A DNA stretch of 64,000 bases from Proteocatella sp041738345 (GTDB taxonomy: Bacteria; Bacillota; Clostridia; Peptostreptococcales; Filifactoraceae): NCBI GenBank assembly GCA_041738345.1, contig JBGSPX010000031.1, positions 1 through 64,000 on the forward strand, written 5' to 3'. A program made the translations under genes and the position numbers. The notes below the pieces were generated by a model, which saw only the letters and a list, made by a program, of their open reading frames with translations, did no database searches and was not told the DNA's origin. This document shows positions 7,538 through 15,745 of the stretch, piece by piece (the stretch's first letter is position 1; every line of letters starts with the position of its first letter).

Positions 7538-7709
7538 AAAATCTCCAGACTAAATAAAATAATTAACTTTATAAATATTCTAAGATATATTGTAGAAAAA
7601 GTAAATAATTATATATTGAGGTTTAAAAATAACAAAATGTAATATATAATTATACTTAATTAGCTGTGATAAAATAAATAAATTTAAATTAATATGGGAG
7701 GGAAGTGTA

Positions 7710-9095
7710 ATGAGAACTAAGGTAAAAACTAATGAATGTATAAGTTCAAAAACATTTTTAGATTCCATAATACATTCTACAAACGAAATGGTGGTACTTG
7801 TAAATATAGAGGGCTACATAGAAGAAATAAGTGAAGCCTATGCAGATTTCTTAGGAATAAGAAGAGAAGTAGCGATAGGAAGACCTGTTGGTGAAGTTAT
7901 AGAAAATACAAGGCTTATAGATGTAGTTAATACAGGGGTGCCAGAAATAGAATCGACGCAAAAGATAAATGGAAAAAATATGATAGCAACTAGAATGCCT
8001 ATAAAAGAAGATGGGAGAGTTGTAGGTGCATTTGGAAGAGTTTTATTTAAAGATATAGATGATTTAAAAAAACTATATGAAAAAATAAATAAAATGACTA
8101 CAGAGTTAAATCTTTACAAGAGCCGATTCATAAAAATGAATTCATCAAAATATAATTTAGAAAATATAATTGGTACGAGTAAAAGTATTAAAAATCTTAA
8201 AAAAACTATAAATATCATAGCGAAAACAAATTCCAATGTATTAATACTTGGAGAAAGTGGTACCGGAAAGGAACTTTTTGCACATTCAGTACATAGCTCA
8301 AGTAAAAGAAAAGATAAACCATTTATTTGCATAAATTGTGGCTCTATACCACCAGAGCTTATAGAATCGGAACTTTTTGGGTATGAAGAAGGGGCATTTA
8401 CTGGAGCTAAAAAAGGTGGGAAAATAGGTCTTTTTCAAGCTGCAAATTCGGGAACTATATTTTTAGATGAAATAGGAGACCTTCCTATGGCGATGCAGGT
8501 CAAATTGCTTAGATTTTTGCAAGATAGAGAAATTCAAAAAGTGGGTTCAAATGTCAGAGAACAAGTAGATGTTAGAATCGTTGCAGCAACTAATAAAAAT
8601 TTAGAAAATATGGTTAGAAATGGTGAATTTAGAGCAGATTTATATTACAGGTTAAATGTTATAACCATTGAAATACCTCCGCTTAGAGTAAGAAAAGAAG
8701 ATATCTCGCCGCTTGCAGAATTTTTAATAACAAAACTTTCAAATAAAGAGGAATTAAAAACTAAAAAAATCTCCGATAAAGCTTTGGACTGCTTAAAAAC
8801 ATATGATTGGCCTGGAAACGTAAGAGAATTAGAAAATGTACTTGAAAGAGCTATAAATTTTTTAGGAGAAGACCATATTATACTTCCAGAACATCTTCCT
8901 AAATTTTTAACAGGAATAGATTCTTCTCAAGACTGTTCAAAAAAATTAAAAGATATAGTTGATGATGCCGAAAAAAATGCTATAGTAAATTCACTTATAC
9001 ATAATAATAACAACAAGAGTAGTGCCGCCAATGCTTTAGGAATAAGTAGAACAAGTCTTTATGAAAAAATGAAAAAATATGGAATTAATGAATGA
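7710..9095 (+). CDS. Sigma-54-dependent PAS/AAA+/Fis-type transcriptional activator
   Basis: This 461-residue enhancer-binding protein has an N-terminal PAS sensor domain (about residues 15-125). A sigma-54 activator AAA+ domain follows, with Walker A GESGTGKE at 181, the sigma-54 contact loop GAFTGA at 228-233 and Walker B TIFLDEIGDL near 250. The C-terminal Fis-like HTH ends SRTSLYEKMKKYGINE. There is no receiver domain, so a ligand sensed by the PAS domain probably controls it. It starts at ATG 7710 behind gggaggg. Downstream lie a palindrome (9139-9174) and a -24/-12 promoter (9312-9328) for the hydroxybutyrate-type operon, which it most likely activates from the palindrome. Confidence 0.93.
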   Translation: MRTKVKTNECISSKTFLDSIIHSTNEMVVLVNIEGYIEEISEAYADFLGIRREVAIGRPVGEVIENTRLIDVVNTGVPEIESTQKINGKNMIATRMPIKEDGRVVGAFGRVLFKDIDDLKKLYEKINKMTTELNLYKSRFIKMNSSKYNLENIIGTSKSIKNLKKTINIIAKTNSNVLILGESGTGKELFAHSVHSSSKRKDKPFICINCGSIPPELIESELFGYEEGAFTGAKKGGKIGLFQAANSGTIFLDEIGDLPMAMQVKLLRFLQDREIQKVGSNVREQVDVRIVAATNKNLENMVRNGEFRADLYYRLNVITIEIPPLRVRKEDISPLAEFLITKLSNKEELKTKKISDKALDCLKTYDWPGNVRELENVLERAINFLGEDHIILPEHLPKFLTGIDSSQDCSKKLKDIVDDAEKNAIVNSLIHNNNNKSSAANALGISRTSLYEKMKKYGINE

Positions 9096-9138
9096 AAATA
9101 CAAAATTGTACGAATAATTTGACAGTTTTTACGCTAAT

Positions 9139-9174
9139 AATGGAATATGTAAGCAAAAGCGTACACATTCCATT
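9139..9174. promoter_or_regulatory. 36-bp palindrome, candidate enhancer (UAS) for the sigma-54 activator
   Basis: Arm aatggaatatgtaagc (9139-9154) is matched by gcgtacacattccatt (9159-9174), with 14 of 16 positions paired around a 4-base centre. It has no T-run, so it is not a terminator. It lies about 140-175 bp upstream of the -24 element at 9312, the usual range for enhancer-binding protein sites, and just downstream of the activator gene. Confidence 0.6.
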
Positions 9175-9193
9175 GATGAAATTACACTTTTGT

Positions 9194-9254
9194 AAACATA
9201 TCCTTACACTTTTTAGTGAAATGTACTAAAAAGTTCTGAGGATATGTTTTTTTT
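9194..9254 (+). terminator. Terminator of the sigma-54 activator gene
   Basis: A long imperfect stem joins aaacatatcctta...ttttagt (9194-9217) and actaaaaagtt...gatatgttt (9225-9249), followed by eight T. It isolates the regulator gene from the operon driven by the -24/-12 promoter. Confidence 0.75.
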
Positions 9255-9311
9255 AATGAAGACTATTGTAATAAGTAACTAAAACCAAGCTTTTTAAAAA
9301 TGAATTTAAAA

Positions 9312-9328
9312 TTGGCAAGGAATTTGCT
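9312..9328 (+). promoter_or_regulatory. Sigma-54 (-24/-12) promoter
   Basis: TTGGCAAGGAATTTGCT has GG at 9314-9315 and GC at 9326-9327 separated by exactly 10 bases, the sigma-54 spacing. It lies 50 bases before the ribosome binding site of the SDR gene. Because this element would be read as codons if translation began at the upstream ATG (9300), the true gene start is the later ATG at 9378. Confidence 0.88.
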
Positions 9329-9377
9329 TATATTAAGAATCAAGATATTATTTACATATATAGAAAGGTGGATTTTT

Positions 9378-10139
9378 ATGTTAAATTCAAAAGTAAGTAT
9401 AGTCACAGGTGGAGCCAGCGGAATAGGCCTTGCTATAGCTAAAATGCTTTCAAAAGAAGGCTCAAAAGTAGTTATTGCAGATATAAGTGAAGCACAATTA
9501 GTAGAGGTATCAAAAGAATTAAATTGTGATTACTATGTATCAGATCTTAGTAAGAGAGCTGCTTGCAAGGCACTTGTAGACTATACCATAGAAAAATATT
9601 CAAAGGTAGACATCCTTGTAAATGTGGCAGGCGTTCAAAATGTAAGCAGTATAGAGGATTTTTCGGAAGATAAGTGGGATTTTATGATTAGTTTAATGCT
9701 GACTGCACCATTCCTACTGACTAAATATGTATGGTCATCAATGAAGTCTCAGGGCTGGGGAAGAATAATAAATCTGGATTCAATACATGGTCTTGTAGCA
9801 TCAGAATATAAATCGGCATACGTATCAGCTAAGCATGGACTTATTGGACTTACAAAGACAGCTGCATTAGAAGGTGGGGCAGATGGAATAACAGTAAATG
9901 CTATATGCCCAGCCTATGTAAGAACGCCTCTTGTAGATAATCAGATAGAAGCTCAAGCTAAAAATCATGGTATCAGTAAGGATGAGGTGGTAAGTAAGAT
10001 AATGCTTCAAAAATCAGCAATTAAGACTTTAATAGAACCAGACTCAGTAGCACAAACGGTAAAATTTCTTTGTTCAGATGCCGCAAGTCATATAACAGGT
10101 TCAGCGCTTACTATGGATGGCGGTTGGACTGCGGGTTAA
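9378..10139 (+). CDS. Short-chain dehydrogenase, probable D-3-hydroxybutyrate dehydrogenase
   Basis: This 253-residue classical SDR has the NAD-binding TGGASGIG (10-17), NVAG near residue 82-85 and the catalytic residues S135, Y148 and K152 (SAYVSAKHG). The segments HGLVASEYKSAYVSAKHGL and NAICPAYVRTPLVDNQI are typical of 3-hydroxybutyrate dehydrogenases, which interconvert D-3-hydroxybutyrate and acetoacetate. I chose ATG 9378 because it follows gaaaggtgg at a normal distance; the in-frame ATG at 9300 precedes the sigma-54 promoter. It is followed at 23 bp by a GntP-type permease and then by a 3-hydroxyacyl-CoA-dehydrogenase-type gene, which supports use of a hydroxy acid. Exact substrate is inferred. 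Confidence 0.82.
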   Translation: MLNSKVSIVTGGASGIGLAIAKMLSKEGSKVVIADISEAQLVEVSKELNCDYYVSDLSKRAACKALVDYTIEKYSKVDILVNVAGVQNVSSIEDFSEDKWDFMISLMLTAPFLLTKYVWSSMKSQGWGRIINLDSIHGLVASEYKSAYVSAKHGLIGLTKTAALEGGADGITVNAICPAYVRTPLVDNQIEAQAKNHGISKDEVVSKIMLQKSAIKTLIEPDSVAQTVKFLCSDAASHITGSALTMDGGWTAG

Positions 10140-10162
10140 TAAAATAAGAGGAGGAATATTTT

Positions 10163-11548
10163 ATGATAGGTGTATTAGGTATTGTTTTATCACTAGGCTT
10201 GTTGATGTTTTTGGCGTATAGAGGGATTTCAGTTATACTTCTAGCTCCAATTTTAGCACTTTTTGCGGTGTTTTTAGGAAGCTTTGCATCAGGAGATGCA
10301 CATTTGATGGCTACATATACAGAAGTGTTTATGGTGAGTTTAGGGGGATATGTAAAATCTTATTTTCCAGTATTCTTACTAGGCGCACTTTTTGGAAAAC
10401 TTATGGATGATTCAGGGTCTGCGCAAGCAATATCTGAATTTATAGTTAAAAAAATAGGTAAAAAAAGAGAAGTGCTAGCAATTGTACTTTCTTGTGCAGT
10501 ACTTACTTATGGAGGAGTATCTTTATTCGTAGTGGCATTTGCAGCATATCCTATAGCAGCCGCATTATTTAGAGAGTCAAATCTTCCAAAAAGATTTATA
10601 CCAGCTTGTATTGCACTTGGAGCATTTACATTTACTATGACAGGACTTCCAGGAACCCCTCAAATTCAAAATGCAATTCCAATGCAATTTTTTGGGACAG
10701 ATGCATATGCAGCCCCTATACTTGGAATTGTAGCATCTGCAATAATGTTTGGAGGCGGTTTATTTTGGATTACTTCTAGAATAAAAAAAGCGGTAGAAAA
10801 AGGTGAAGGTTATGGTGAACATAAAAATGAAAACATTGTGGTAGTAAATAAAGCAAATATTCCAAGCTTTATTTCAGCTATAGCACCAATACTTATAGTA
10901 CTTGTAGCGAATTTTGTTATCTCAAGATATATAATTCCTATGAGAGATAGTAGTTATTTAGAAGCATATGGAACTGTTATAGGAAAAGTTAGTGGAAACT
11001 GGTCACTTATAATAGCCTTAATATTAGCAATTCTAGCTACTATGGCAATTAATTATAAACGTTTTGACAATCTTCTTGCATCAATAAATAATGGAGTTCA
11101 AGGCTCGTTTTTGGCTATAATGAACACCGCTTCAGAGGTTGGATATGGAAATGTAATATCAGGACTGGCAGCATTTGGTATGGTAAAAATGTTCTTACTT
11201 GGAATATCAAATAATCCCCTAATATCAGAAGCTATTTCAGTTTCGGTGCTTGCGGGAATAACTGGCTCTGCTTCAGGAGGACTTAGTATCGCACTTTCTA
11301 CACTTGGAGATACGTTTCTTGCAACAGCAAAGGAAATTGGCCTAAATCCGCAGGTACTTCATAGAGTAGCATCTATAGCTTGTGGAGGGCTTGATACTCT
11401 TCCTCATAACGGCGCGGTAATCACGCTACTTGGGATAACAGGACTTACGCATAGACAGTCATATGCGGATATAGGAATGTGTACGGTTGTAATACCTACG
11501 ATTGCAGTTATTGTTATAATTATATTGGGCTCATTAGGAATAGTATAG
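10163..11548 (+). CDS. GntP-family permease, probably for 3-hydroxybutyrate or a related hydroxy acid
   Basis: A 461-residue polytopic membrane protein with about 12-14 hydrophobic segments. It has family motifs TGLPGTPQIQNAIPMQFFGT in the middle, ITGSASGGLSIALSTLGDTF and GGLDTLPHNGAVITLL near the C-terminus. GntP relatives are proton symporters for gluconate, other sugar acids or D-beta-hydroxybutyrate. Its place between a hydroxybutyrate-dehydrogenase-like SDR and a hydroxyacyl-type dehydrogenase points to the hydroxybutyrate subgroup. It has its own strong ribosome binding site (gaggagg). Expression should follow the sigma-54 promoter at 9312. Confidence 0.87.
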   Translation: MIGVLGIVLSLGLLMFLAYRGISVILLAPILALFAVFLGSFASGDAHLMATYTEVFMVSLGGYVKSYFPVFLLGALFGKLMDDSGSAQAISEFIVKKIGKKREVLAIVLSCAVLTYGGVSLFVVAFAAYPIAAALFRESNLPKRFIPACIALGAFTFTMTGLPGTPQIQNAIPMQFFGTDAYAAPILGIVASAIMFGGGLFWITSRIKKAVEKGEGYGEHKNENIVVVNKANIPSFISAIAPILIVLVANFVISRYIIPMRDSSYLEAYGTVIGKVSGNWSLIIALILAILATMAINYKRFDNLLASINNGVQGSFLAIMNTASEVGYGNVISGLAAFGMVKMFLLGISNNPLISEAISVSVLAGITGSASGGLSIALSTLGDTFLATAKEIGLNPQVLHRVASIACGGLDTLPHNGAVITLLGITGLTHRQSYADIGMCTVVIPTIAVIVIIILGSLGIV

Positions 11549-11557
11549 GAGGCAGTT

Positions 11558-12505
11558 ATGAAATTAGAAGACATTAAAAAAGTTGCAATTGCAGGCGCTG
11601 GAGTTATGGGTTCATCTATGGCACAGAGTTTTGCACAATATGGATATGAGGTAATGCTTTATGATTTGAAAAATGAATTTCTAGATAGGAGTAAAAATCT
11701 TATAGAGATAAATCAAAAAACTTCTGTGGAAAAAGAAATTCTTACCTCAAAAGAGTCTGAGGAATTGATTAATAGGATAAGTTTTACTTGTGAAAAAGCA
11801 GACTTTAAAAATGCTGATTTAGTAGTAGAGGCTATAGTGGAAAATTTAGACATAAAGCATAAGTTTTGGGGGGAGATTTCTGAAATTGTATCTGAAAAGG
11901 CAGTGCTTACTACAAATACATCAGGACTATCTATAAGTAAAATTGCAGAAGCTGTAAAGCTACCAGAAAGATTTTGTGGGATGCACTGGATAAATCCGCC
12001 ACACATAATTCCACTTATAGAAGTTATAAATGGAGATAAAACTGAAGCTAAAACTTCACAGCTTGTGTATGATATATCAAATCATATTGGAAAGAAACCT
12101 ATAATGATAAACAAGGATGCAGCTGGATTTGTTTTAAATAGATTTCAATTTGCAATATTAAGAGAAGCTATGCATATAATAGAGCAGGGAATTGCAAGCA
12201 AAGAAGATATAGATAATGTATTTAAATATGGACTGGGCTTAAGATACGCTTGTCTTGGACCTCTTGAAATAGCAGATTTAGGAGGGCTCGATACCTTCTA
12301 TAATATATCATCGTATCTTTTCAAAGACCTTAGCGACAGTAAGGAAGTGTCTGATATACTTTCAAACCTTGCAGAAAATGGAGATTATGGGGTAAAAAGT
12401 GGACGTGGATTTTACGATTATTCAAATGGCAGAGATAAAGAAGTTATAAAAAAACGAGATGAAGATTTTTATAAAGTATCCCAATGTTTGTTTGGAAAAG
12501 CATAG
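11558..12505 (+). CDS. 3-hydroxyacyl-CoA dehydrogenase-family oxidoreductase
   Basis: This 315-residue protein has an N-terminal Rossmann domain (VAIAGAGVMGSSMAQSFAQYG, about 9-29) and a C-terminal 3HCDH helical domain. The catalytic-region HWINPPHIIPLIEVI follows TNTSGLSISKIA, and DAAGFVLNRFQFAILREAMHI starts the C-terminal domain. The fold fits L-3-hydroxybutyryl-CoA dehydrogenase. It also fits free-acid relatives such as L-carnitine dehydrogenase, and HWINPP rather than HFFNP leans to the latter subgroup. As third gene of the sigma-54 operon it may oxidise the enantiomer that the SDR does not handle. The precise substrate cannot be told from sequence. A terminator follows at 12530. Confidence 0.78.
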   Translation: MKLEDIKKVAIAGAGVMGSSMAQSFAQYGYEVMLYDLKNEFLDRSKNLIEINQKTSVEKEILTSKESEELINRISFTCEKADFKNADLVVEAIVENLDIKHKFWGEISEIVSEKAVLTTNTSGLSISKIAEAVKLPERFCGMHWINPPHIIPLIEVINGDKTEAKTSQLVYDISNHIGKKPIMINKDAAGFVLNRFQFAILREAMHIIEQGIASKEDIDNVFKYGLGLRYACLGPLEIADLGGLDTFYNISSYLFKDLSDSKEVSDILSNLAENGDYGVKSGRGFYDYSNGRDKEVIKKRDEDFYKVSQCLFGKA

Positions 12506-12529
12506 AGAATATTAAATATAAGAATTTTG

Positions 12530-12558
12530 AGGAAGCTGAGAAAAAGGCTTCCTTTTTC
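12530..12558 (+). terminator. Terminator of the sigma-54-controlled operon
   Basis: Aggaagc (12530-12536) pairs with gcttcct (12547-12553), followed by a run of T. Confidence 0.75.
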
Positions 12559-12589
12559 TGTACTCTATAAATTAAAAAAATCTGACCAT

Positions 12590-12617
12590 TTGCAAGAGTG
12601 CAGTTTGAGAGTAATAT
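12590..12617 (+). promoter_or_regulatory. Candidate promoter of the ECF S-component gene
   Basis: TTGCAA (12590-12595), a 16-bp spacer and TAATAT (12612-12617) precede the gene by about 45 bases. No riboswitch consensus (TPP, FMN or other) is recognisable in the short leader. Confidence 0.4.
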
Positions 12618-12660
12618 TATATTACAGCGCTGAAAATAATAATATAGGATAGGTGATTTT

Positions 12661-13200
12661 ATGGAAACTAATAAGGGAAGTATTAGAAATACAACAAATA
12701 CAAAAAATATTATAATTAATGGTTTATTTATAGCGCTTACATTAGTAGCAACTATGTTTATTAATGTGAGATTGCCACTTATGGGAAGTGGAGGGTTAAT
12801 TCATTTAGGAAATGTACCTCTTTTTATAGCAGCAATTGTTTATGGCAAAAAAACGGGAGCTATAGCAGGGGCTTTTGGAATGGGGCTTTTTGATATAATA
12901 TCTGGGTGGACGCTTTGGGCACCATTTACTTTTGTAATATGTGGAGCAATAGGATATACTGTGGGACTTATAGTTGAAAAAAGTGAAAAATGTAATTACA
13001 TAAATTATATATTAGCTATTGTAGTAGCTTGTACTATAAAGGTAGTGGGATATTATTTTGCAGAAGTGATGCTTTATGGAAACTGGGTAGCACCTTTTGG
13101 TTCAGTACCTGGAAATATAATGCAGATTACAGCCGCAGGTATATTGGTTATGCCTATTGCGCAAAAACTAAAAAATATACTTGGAAATGGAGGACGATAA
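12661..13200 (+). CDS. ECF transporter S component (vitamin uptake, specificity unknown)
   Basis: A 179-residue membrane protein with about six hydrophobic segments. Features typical of energy-coupling-factor substrate-binding subunits are the early IINGLFIALTLVATMFINVRLP helix, GGLIHLGNVPLFIAAIVYGKKTGAIAGAFG, and a conserved central GLFDIISGW. S components bind a vitamin or metal and dock to shared EcfA/A'/T subunits, which are not encoded here. It overlaps the coding start region of a class-V aminotransferase by spacing of one base, so the two are translationally linked. That neighbour hints at a B6 or amino-compound substrate, but it is only a hint. Confidence 0.82.
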   Translation: METNKGSIRNTTNTKNIIINGLFIALTLVATMFINVRLPLMGSGGLIHLGNVPLFIAAIVYGKKTGAIAGAFGMGLFDIISGWTLWAPFTFVICGAIGYTVGLIVEKSEKCNYINYILAIVVACTIKVVGYYFAEVMLYGNWVAPFGSVPGNIMQITAAGILVMPIAQKLKNILGNGGR

Positions 13201-13201
13201 A

Positions 13202-14329
13202 ATGCTTAAAATTATGACTCCAGGACCTACGCAGGTAAGAGAAAATGTAAGATTAAAGCGAAGTTTAGAAACGACAAATCCAGATTTGGATTTAAGGTTT
13301 TATGACTTTTATAAAAATACTTGTGAGAAGATAAGCAGTATACTAGGTACTGAAAATCGTTCATTTATAATGAGTGGAGAGGCTATTTTAGGGCTTGAAG
13401 CAGCTTGTGCGTCTTTGACTGAAAAAGAAGATAGAGTTCTAGTTATAGACAATGGAATATTTGGAAGAGGCTTTGGAGAGTTTGTAGAGCTTTATGGCGG
13501 GAATCCAATTTATTTTGAAAGTGATTATACTAAACCTGTAGATATACTAAAACTAGAAGCATATTTAAAAACAGATTCAAATTTCAAATATGCTACAGTA
13601 GTTCATTGCGATACTCCTAGTGGGGTCATAAATGATATTGAAAGCATATGTAACTTACTCAACAAATACAATATAATATCTGTTGTAGATTCGGTATCTG
13701 GGATGTTTGGGGAAAAAATAAATATTGATAAAAGTAAGATTGATATATTATGTGGAGGATCTCAAAAAGCCCTTTCTGCACCAGTAGGATTAACGTTTAT
13801 AACCGTAAGTGATAAAGCGTTAGATTATATGAAAAATAGAAGTAGTAAAATATCATCATTTTATGCTAATATATTAAATTTTGAAAATTACTATGAGACA
13901 AAATGGTTTCCATACTCAATGCCTATAAGTGATATAGTTGGATTAGACCAAGCACTAGATAATGTAATTCAAGATGAAGATTTTTGTAAAAGACATCAAA
14001 AAATTGCAGAGGCTACAAGGTCTGCTATAATGAAATCAGGATTAGAATTATATTTAGAAAGTGGATTTTCAAATACCGTTACAGTAATAAGTGTTCCAGA
14101 AACTTTAAGGGACTTTGACATTCTAAATATTATGAAAGAAAAATATAATGTTATGATTGCAGGTTGCTTTGGGTACTTAGCTGGAAAAGTTTTTAGAATA
14201 GGGCATATGGGCGAAAATGCAAATATAAAAGATATGTGTCTTACTTTTGAAGCTCTTCAGAATACCTTTAAAGATTTAAATTATGATTTGGAATGTAACT
14301 TAAAAGAAGAATTTTTAAAAAATTTATAA
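13202..14329 (+). CDS. Class-V PLP aminotransferase (alanine-glyoxylate / pyridoxamine-pyruvate type)
   Basis: A 375-residue PLP-dependent enzyme. It opens MLKIMTPGPTQVRENV as in alanine-glyoxylate, 2-aminoethylphosphonate and pyridoxamine-pyruvate aminotransferases. The phosphate-binding SGEAILGLEAA lies near residue 57, VVDSVSGMFG near 160 and the PLP lysine in CGGSQKALSAPVG near 185. The C-terminal FRIGHMGENA matches the family RIGxMG motif. ATG 13202 is chosen because ggagg sits 8-12 bases upstream, inside the end of the S-component gene. Being one base after an ECF S-component gene, it may act on the imported compound. A pyridoxamine-pyruvate role is attractive but unproven. Confidence 0.8.
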   Translation: MLKIMTPGPTQVRENVRLKRSLETTNPDLDLRFYDFYKNTCEKISSILGTENRSFIMSGEAILGLEAACASLTEKEDRVLVIDNGIFGRGFGEFVELYGGNPIYFESDYTKPVDILKLEAYLKTDSNFKYATVVHCDTPSGVINDIESICNLLNKYNIISVVDSVSGMFGEKINIDKSKIDILCGGSQKALSAPVGLTFITVSDKALDYMKNRSSKISSFYANILNFENYYETKWFPYSMPISDIVGLDQALDNVIQDEDFCKRHQKIAEATRSAIMKSGLELYLESGFSNTVTVISVPETLRDFDILNIMKEKYNVMIAGCFGYLAGKVFRIGHMGENANIKDMCLTFEALQNTFKDLNYDLECNLKEEFLKNL

Positions 14330-14336
14330 TAAATCT

Positions 14337-14372
14337 AAAAAACATATACTTTTTTAAGGTGTATGTTTTTTG
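14337..14372 (+). terminator. Terminator after the aminotransferase gene
   Basis: Aaaaaacatatac (14337-14349) pairs with gtgtatgttttttt (from 14359), with one G-T pair and a T-rich tail. Confidence 0.8.
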
Positions 14373-14443
14373 TTTACCAAAGTAAGATAGTAGGGTATAA
14401 TTATTCTAAAGCTTTAAGTTAGGATTTTAGAGGAGAAAATAGT

Positions 14444-15712
14444 ATGAATTTCATTAGAAAAAAAATTAGTGTATGGCTTTGTTTGATTTTGTGTCTTAAC
14501 CCAATTATAGGGCATGCGGATTCTGAGTTTCCAGTTTATACTGTAGATCAAACTAGAGATGTATTTTTAGGAGAGCTCTCATCTAAAATAAATAGCCAGG
14601 AAAAAAATGAGATTACAGATATAGTCAAAAATTGGAAAAGCTATTATGATTTAAGACTAAAAGCAGATGTTGGAATACCGTCAGAAAAAGAAATATTACT
14701 GATGGAAAATCTAAATTCAAAACTGGATAAGTATACTGAAAAATATTTATTAGAAGAGTCAGAGTATGATTACGAAGAAGAGAATGAAAAATATAAAAAC
14801 TATGTAGTTGAAAGACTAAAGAGTATAGTTTCGCTAGAGGACTATAACAAACTATATGAGCTTTGTTCAAAATATGAAGCATATGATACGGAAGAAGATG
14901 ATTTAGATAAAGTTGTAAGTAGCATAGAATCTATTTTGAAAAAATATAGTAAGCTTAATTCTGAGGAAATAATGCAGTATATTCTAAGTGGCTCTGAAAA
15001 CATTTTGGCTATATATGAAATTGATGGAATCAATTTAATAAATAAACCAATTCCATTTGTAACTCTTGAGAAAAGTGATTCAAGAGTTATAAACGACTAC
15101 CCTAAGTTATGGAAAGAAGTTACAAACATAATCCCTCCGAATTATTTTCAAAATTTTGATAGGCTAATTATAAGTAGTGATGGGAAATATGATGATTTAG
15201 CTTATGTTATGGCAACTGATGCCATTGGTTCAAGATGGGATATAAGTATTGACCCAGCTGATGTAGAAGATAAAGAATTTTTTTATGAAACAATAATACA
15301 TGAGTATTTTCATTATATAACTTTAAATGAAACTCAAGGCTCGTATTTTAAAACGCCAAGAGTTCAAACTTATTCGGATTATGATATAGTGACAAATAGT
15401 GATTCGTATCTTAATAAATTTAATCAAAAATTTTGGGGAATTCTAAGTGAAGAGTCACCGTATGTAAATGATGGATATTTATTTTATCTTAGACATCAAG
15501 AGGAGTTCGTAAATTCATATTCATCTACAGTAGTATCAGAAGATATATGTGAGAGCTTTGCATTTTTCGTATTAAGAGATAAACCAAAAACAGATACAAA
15601 AATAGATAAAAAGCTATTATTTTTCTATGAGTATCCAGAGTTTGTAAAGTTTAGGAATGTGATTAGAGAAAATATTAAAAAAATAAATTCAGATTTGCGA
15701 ATAGCAGCTTAA
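14444..15712 (+). CDS. Secreted protein with an HExxH zinc-protease-like motif
   Basis: A 422-residue protein with a clear Sec signal peptide (MNFIRKKISVWLCLILCLNP then a likely cut near HADSEF, residue 25). The N-terminal half is acidic, helical and Glu/Lys-rich. At about residue 284 it has ETIIHEYFHYITLNE, a gluzincin-type HExxH motif, and a downstream SEDICESFAFFVL near residue 365 could supply the third metal ligand. This makes an exported zinc metallopeptidase likely. No family name is recognised and there is no cell-wall sorting signal. It is a monocistronic gene with a gaggag ribosome binding site and terminators on both sides. Confidence 0.65.
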   Translation: MNFIRKKISVWLCLILCLNPIIGHADSEFPVYTVDQTRDVFLGELSSKINSQEKNEITDIVKNWKSYYDLRLKADVGIPSEKEILLMENLNSKLDKYTEKYLLEESEYDYEEENEKYKNYVVERLKSIVSLEDYNKLYELCSKYEAYDTEEDDLDKVVSSIESILKKYSKLNSEEIMQYILSGSENILAIYEIDGINLINKPIPFVTLEKSDSRVINDYPKLWKEVTNIIPPNYFQNFDRLIISSDGKYDDLAYVMATDAIGSRWDISIDPADVEDKEFFYETIIHEYFHYITLNETQGSYFKTPRVQTYSDYDIVTNSDSYLNKFNQKFWGILSEESPYVNDGYLFYLRHQEEFVNSYSSTVVSEDICESFAFFVLRDKPKTDTKIDKKLLFFYEYPEFVKFRNVIRENIKKINSDLRIAA

Positions 15713-15745
15713 AAAAATAACAGGATATATCCTGTTATTTTTTTA
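15711..15745. terminator. Bidirectional terminator between convergent genes
   Basis: Aaataacaggata and tatcctgttattt form a perfect palindrome centred at 15727, with A-runs on the left and T-runs on the right. It serves both the secreted-protein gene and the minus-strand acetyltransferase gene. Confidence 0.88.

Noticed and set aside
9194..9254. Second palindrome as another activator site
   Set aside because: It has a long stem followed by eight T, so a terminator explains it better.
9300..9377. Upstream in-frame ATG for the SDR gene
   Set aside because: The extension contains the sigma-54 promoter at 9312-9328 and has no ribosome binding site; the Rossmann fold begins right after ATG 9378.
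12560..12660. Riboswitch in the leader of the ECF S-component gene
   Set aside because: The leader is short and A+T-rich; a gagag stretch is not enough for any known aptamer.
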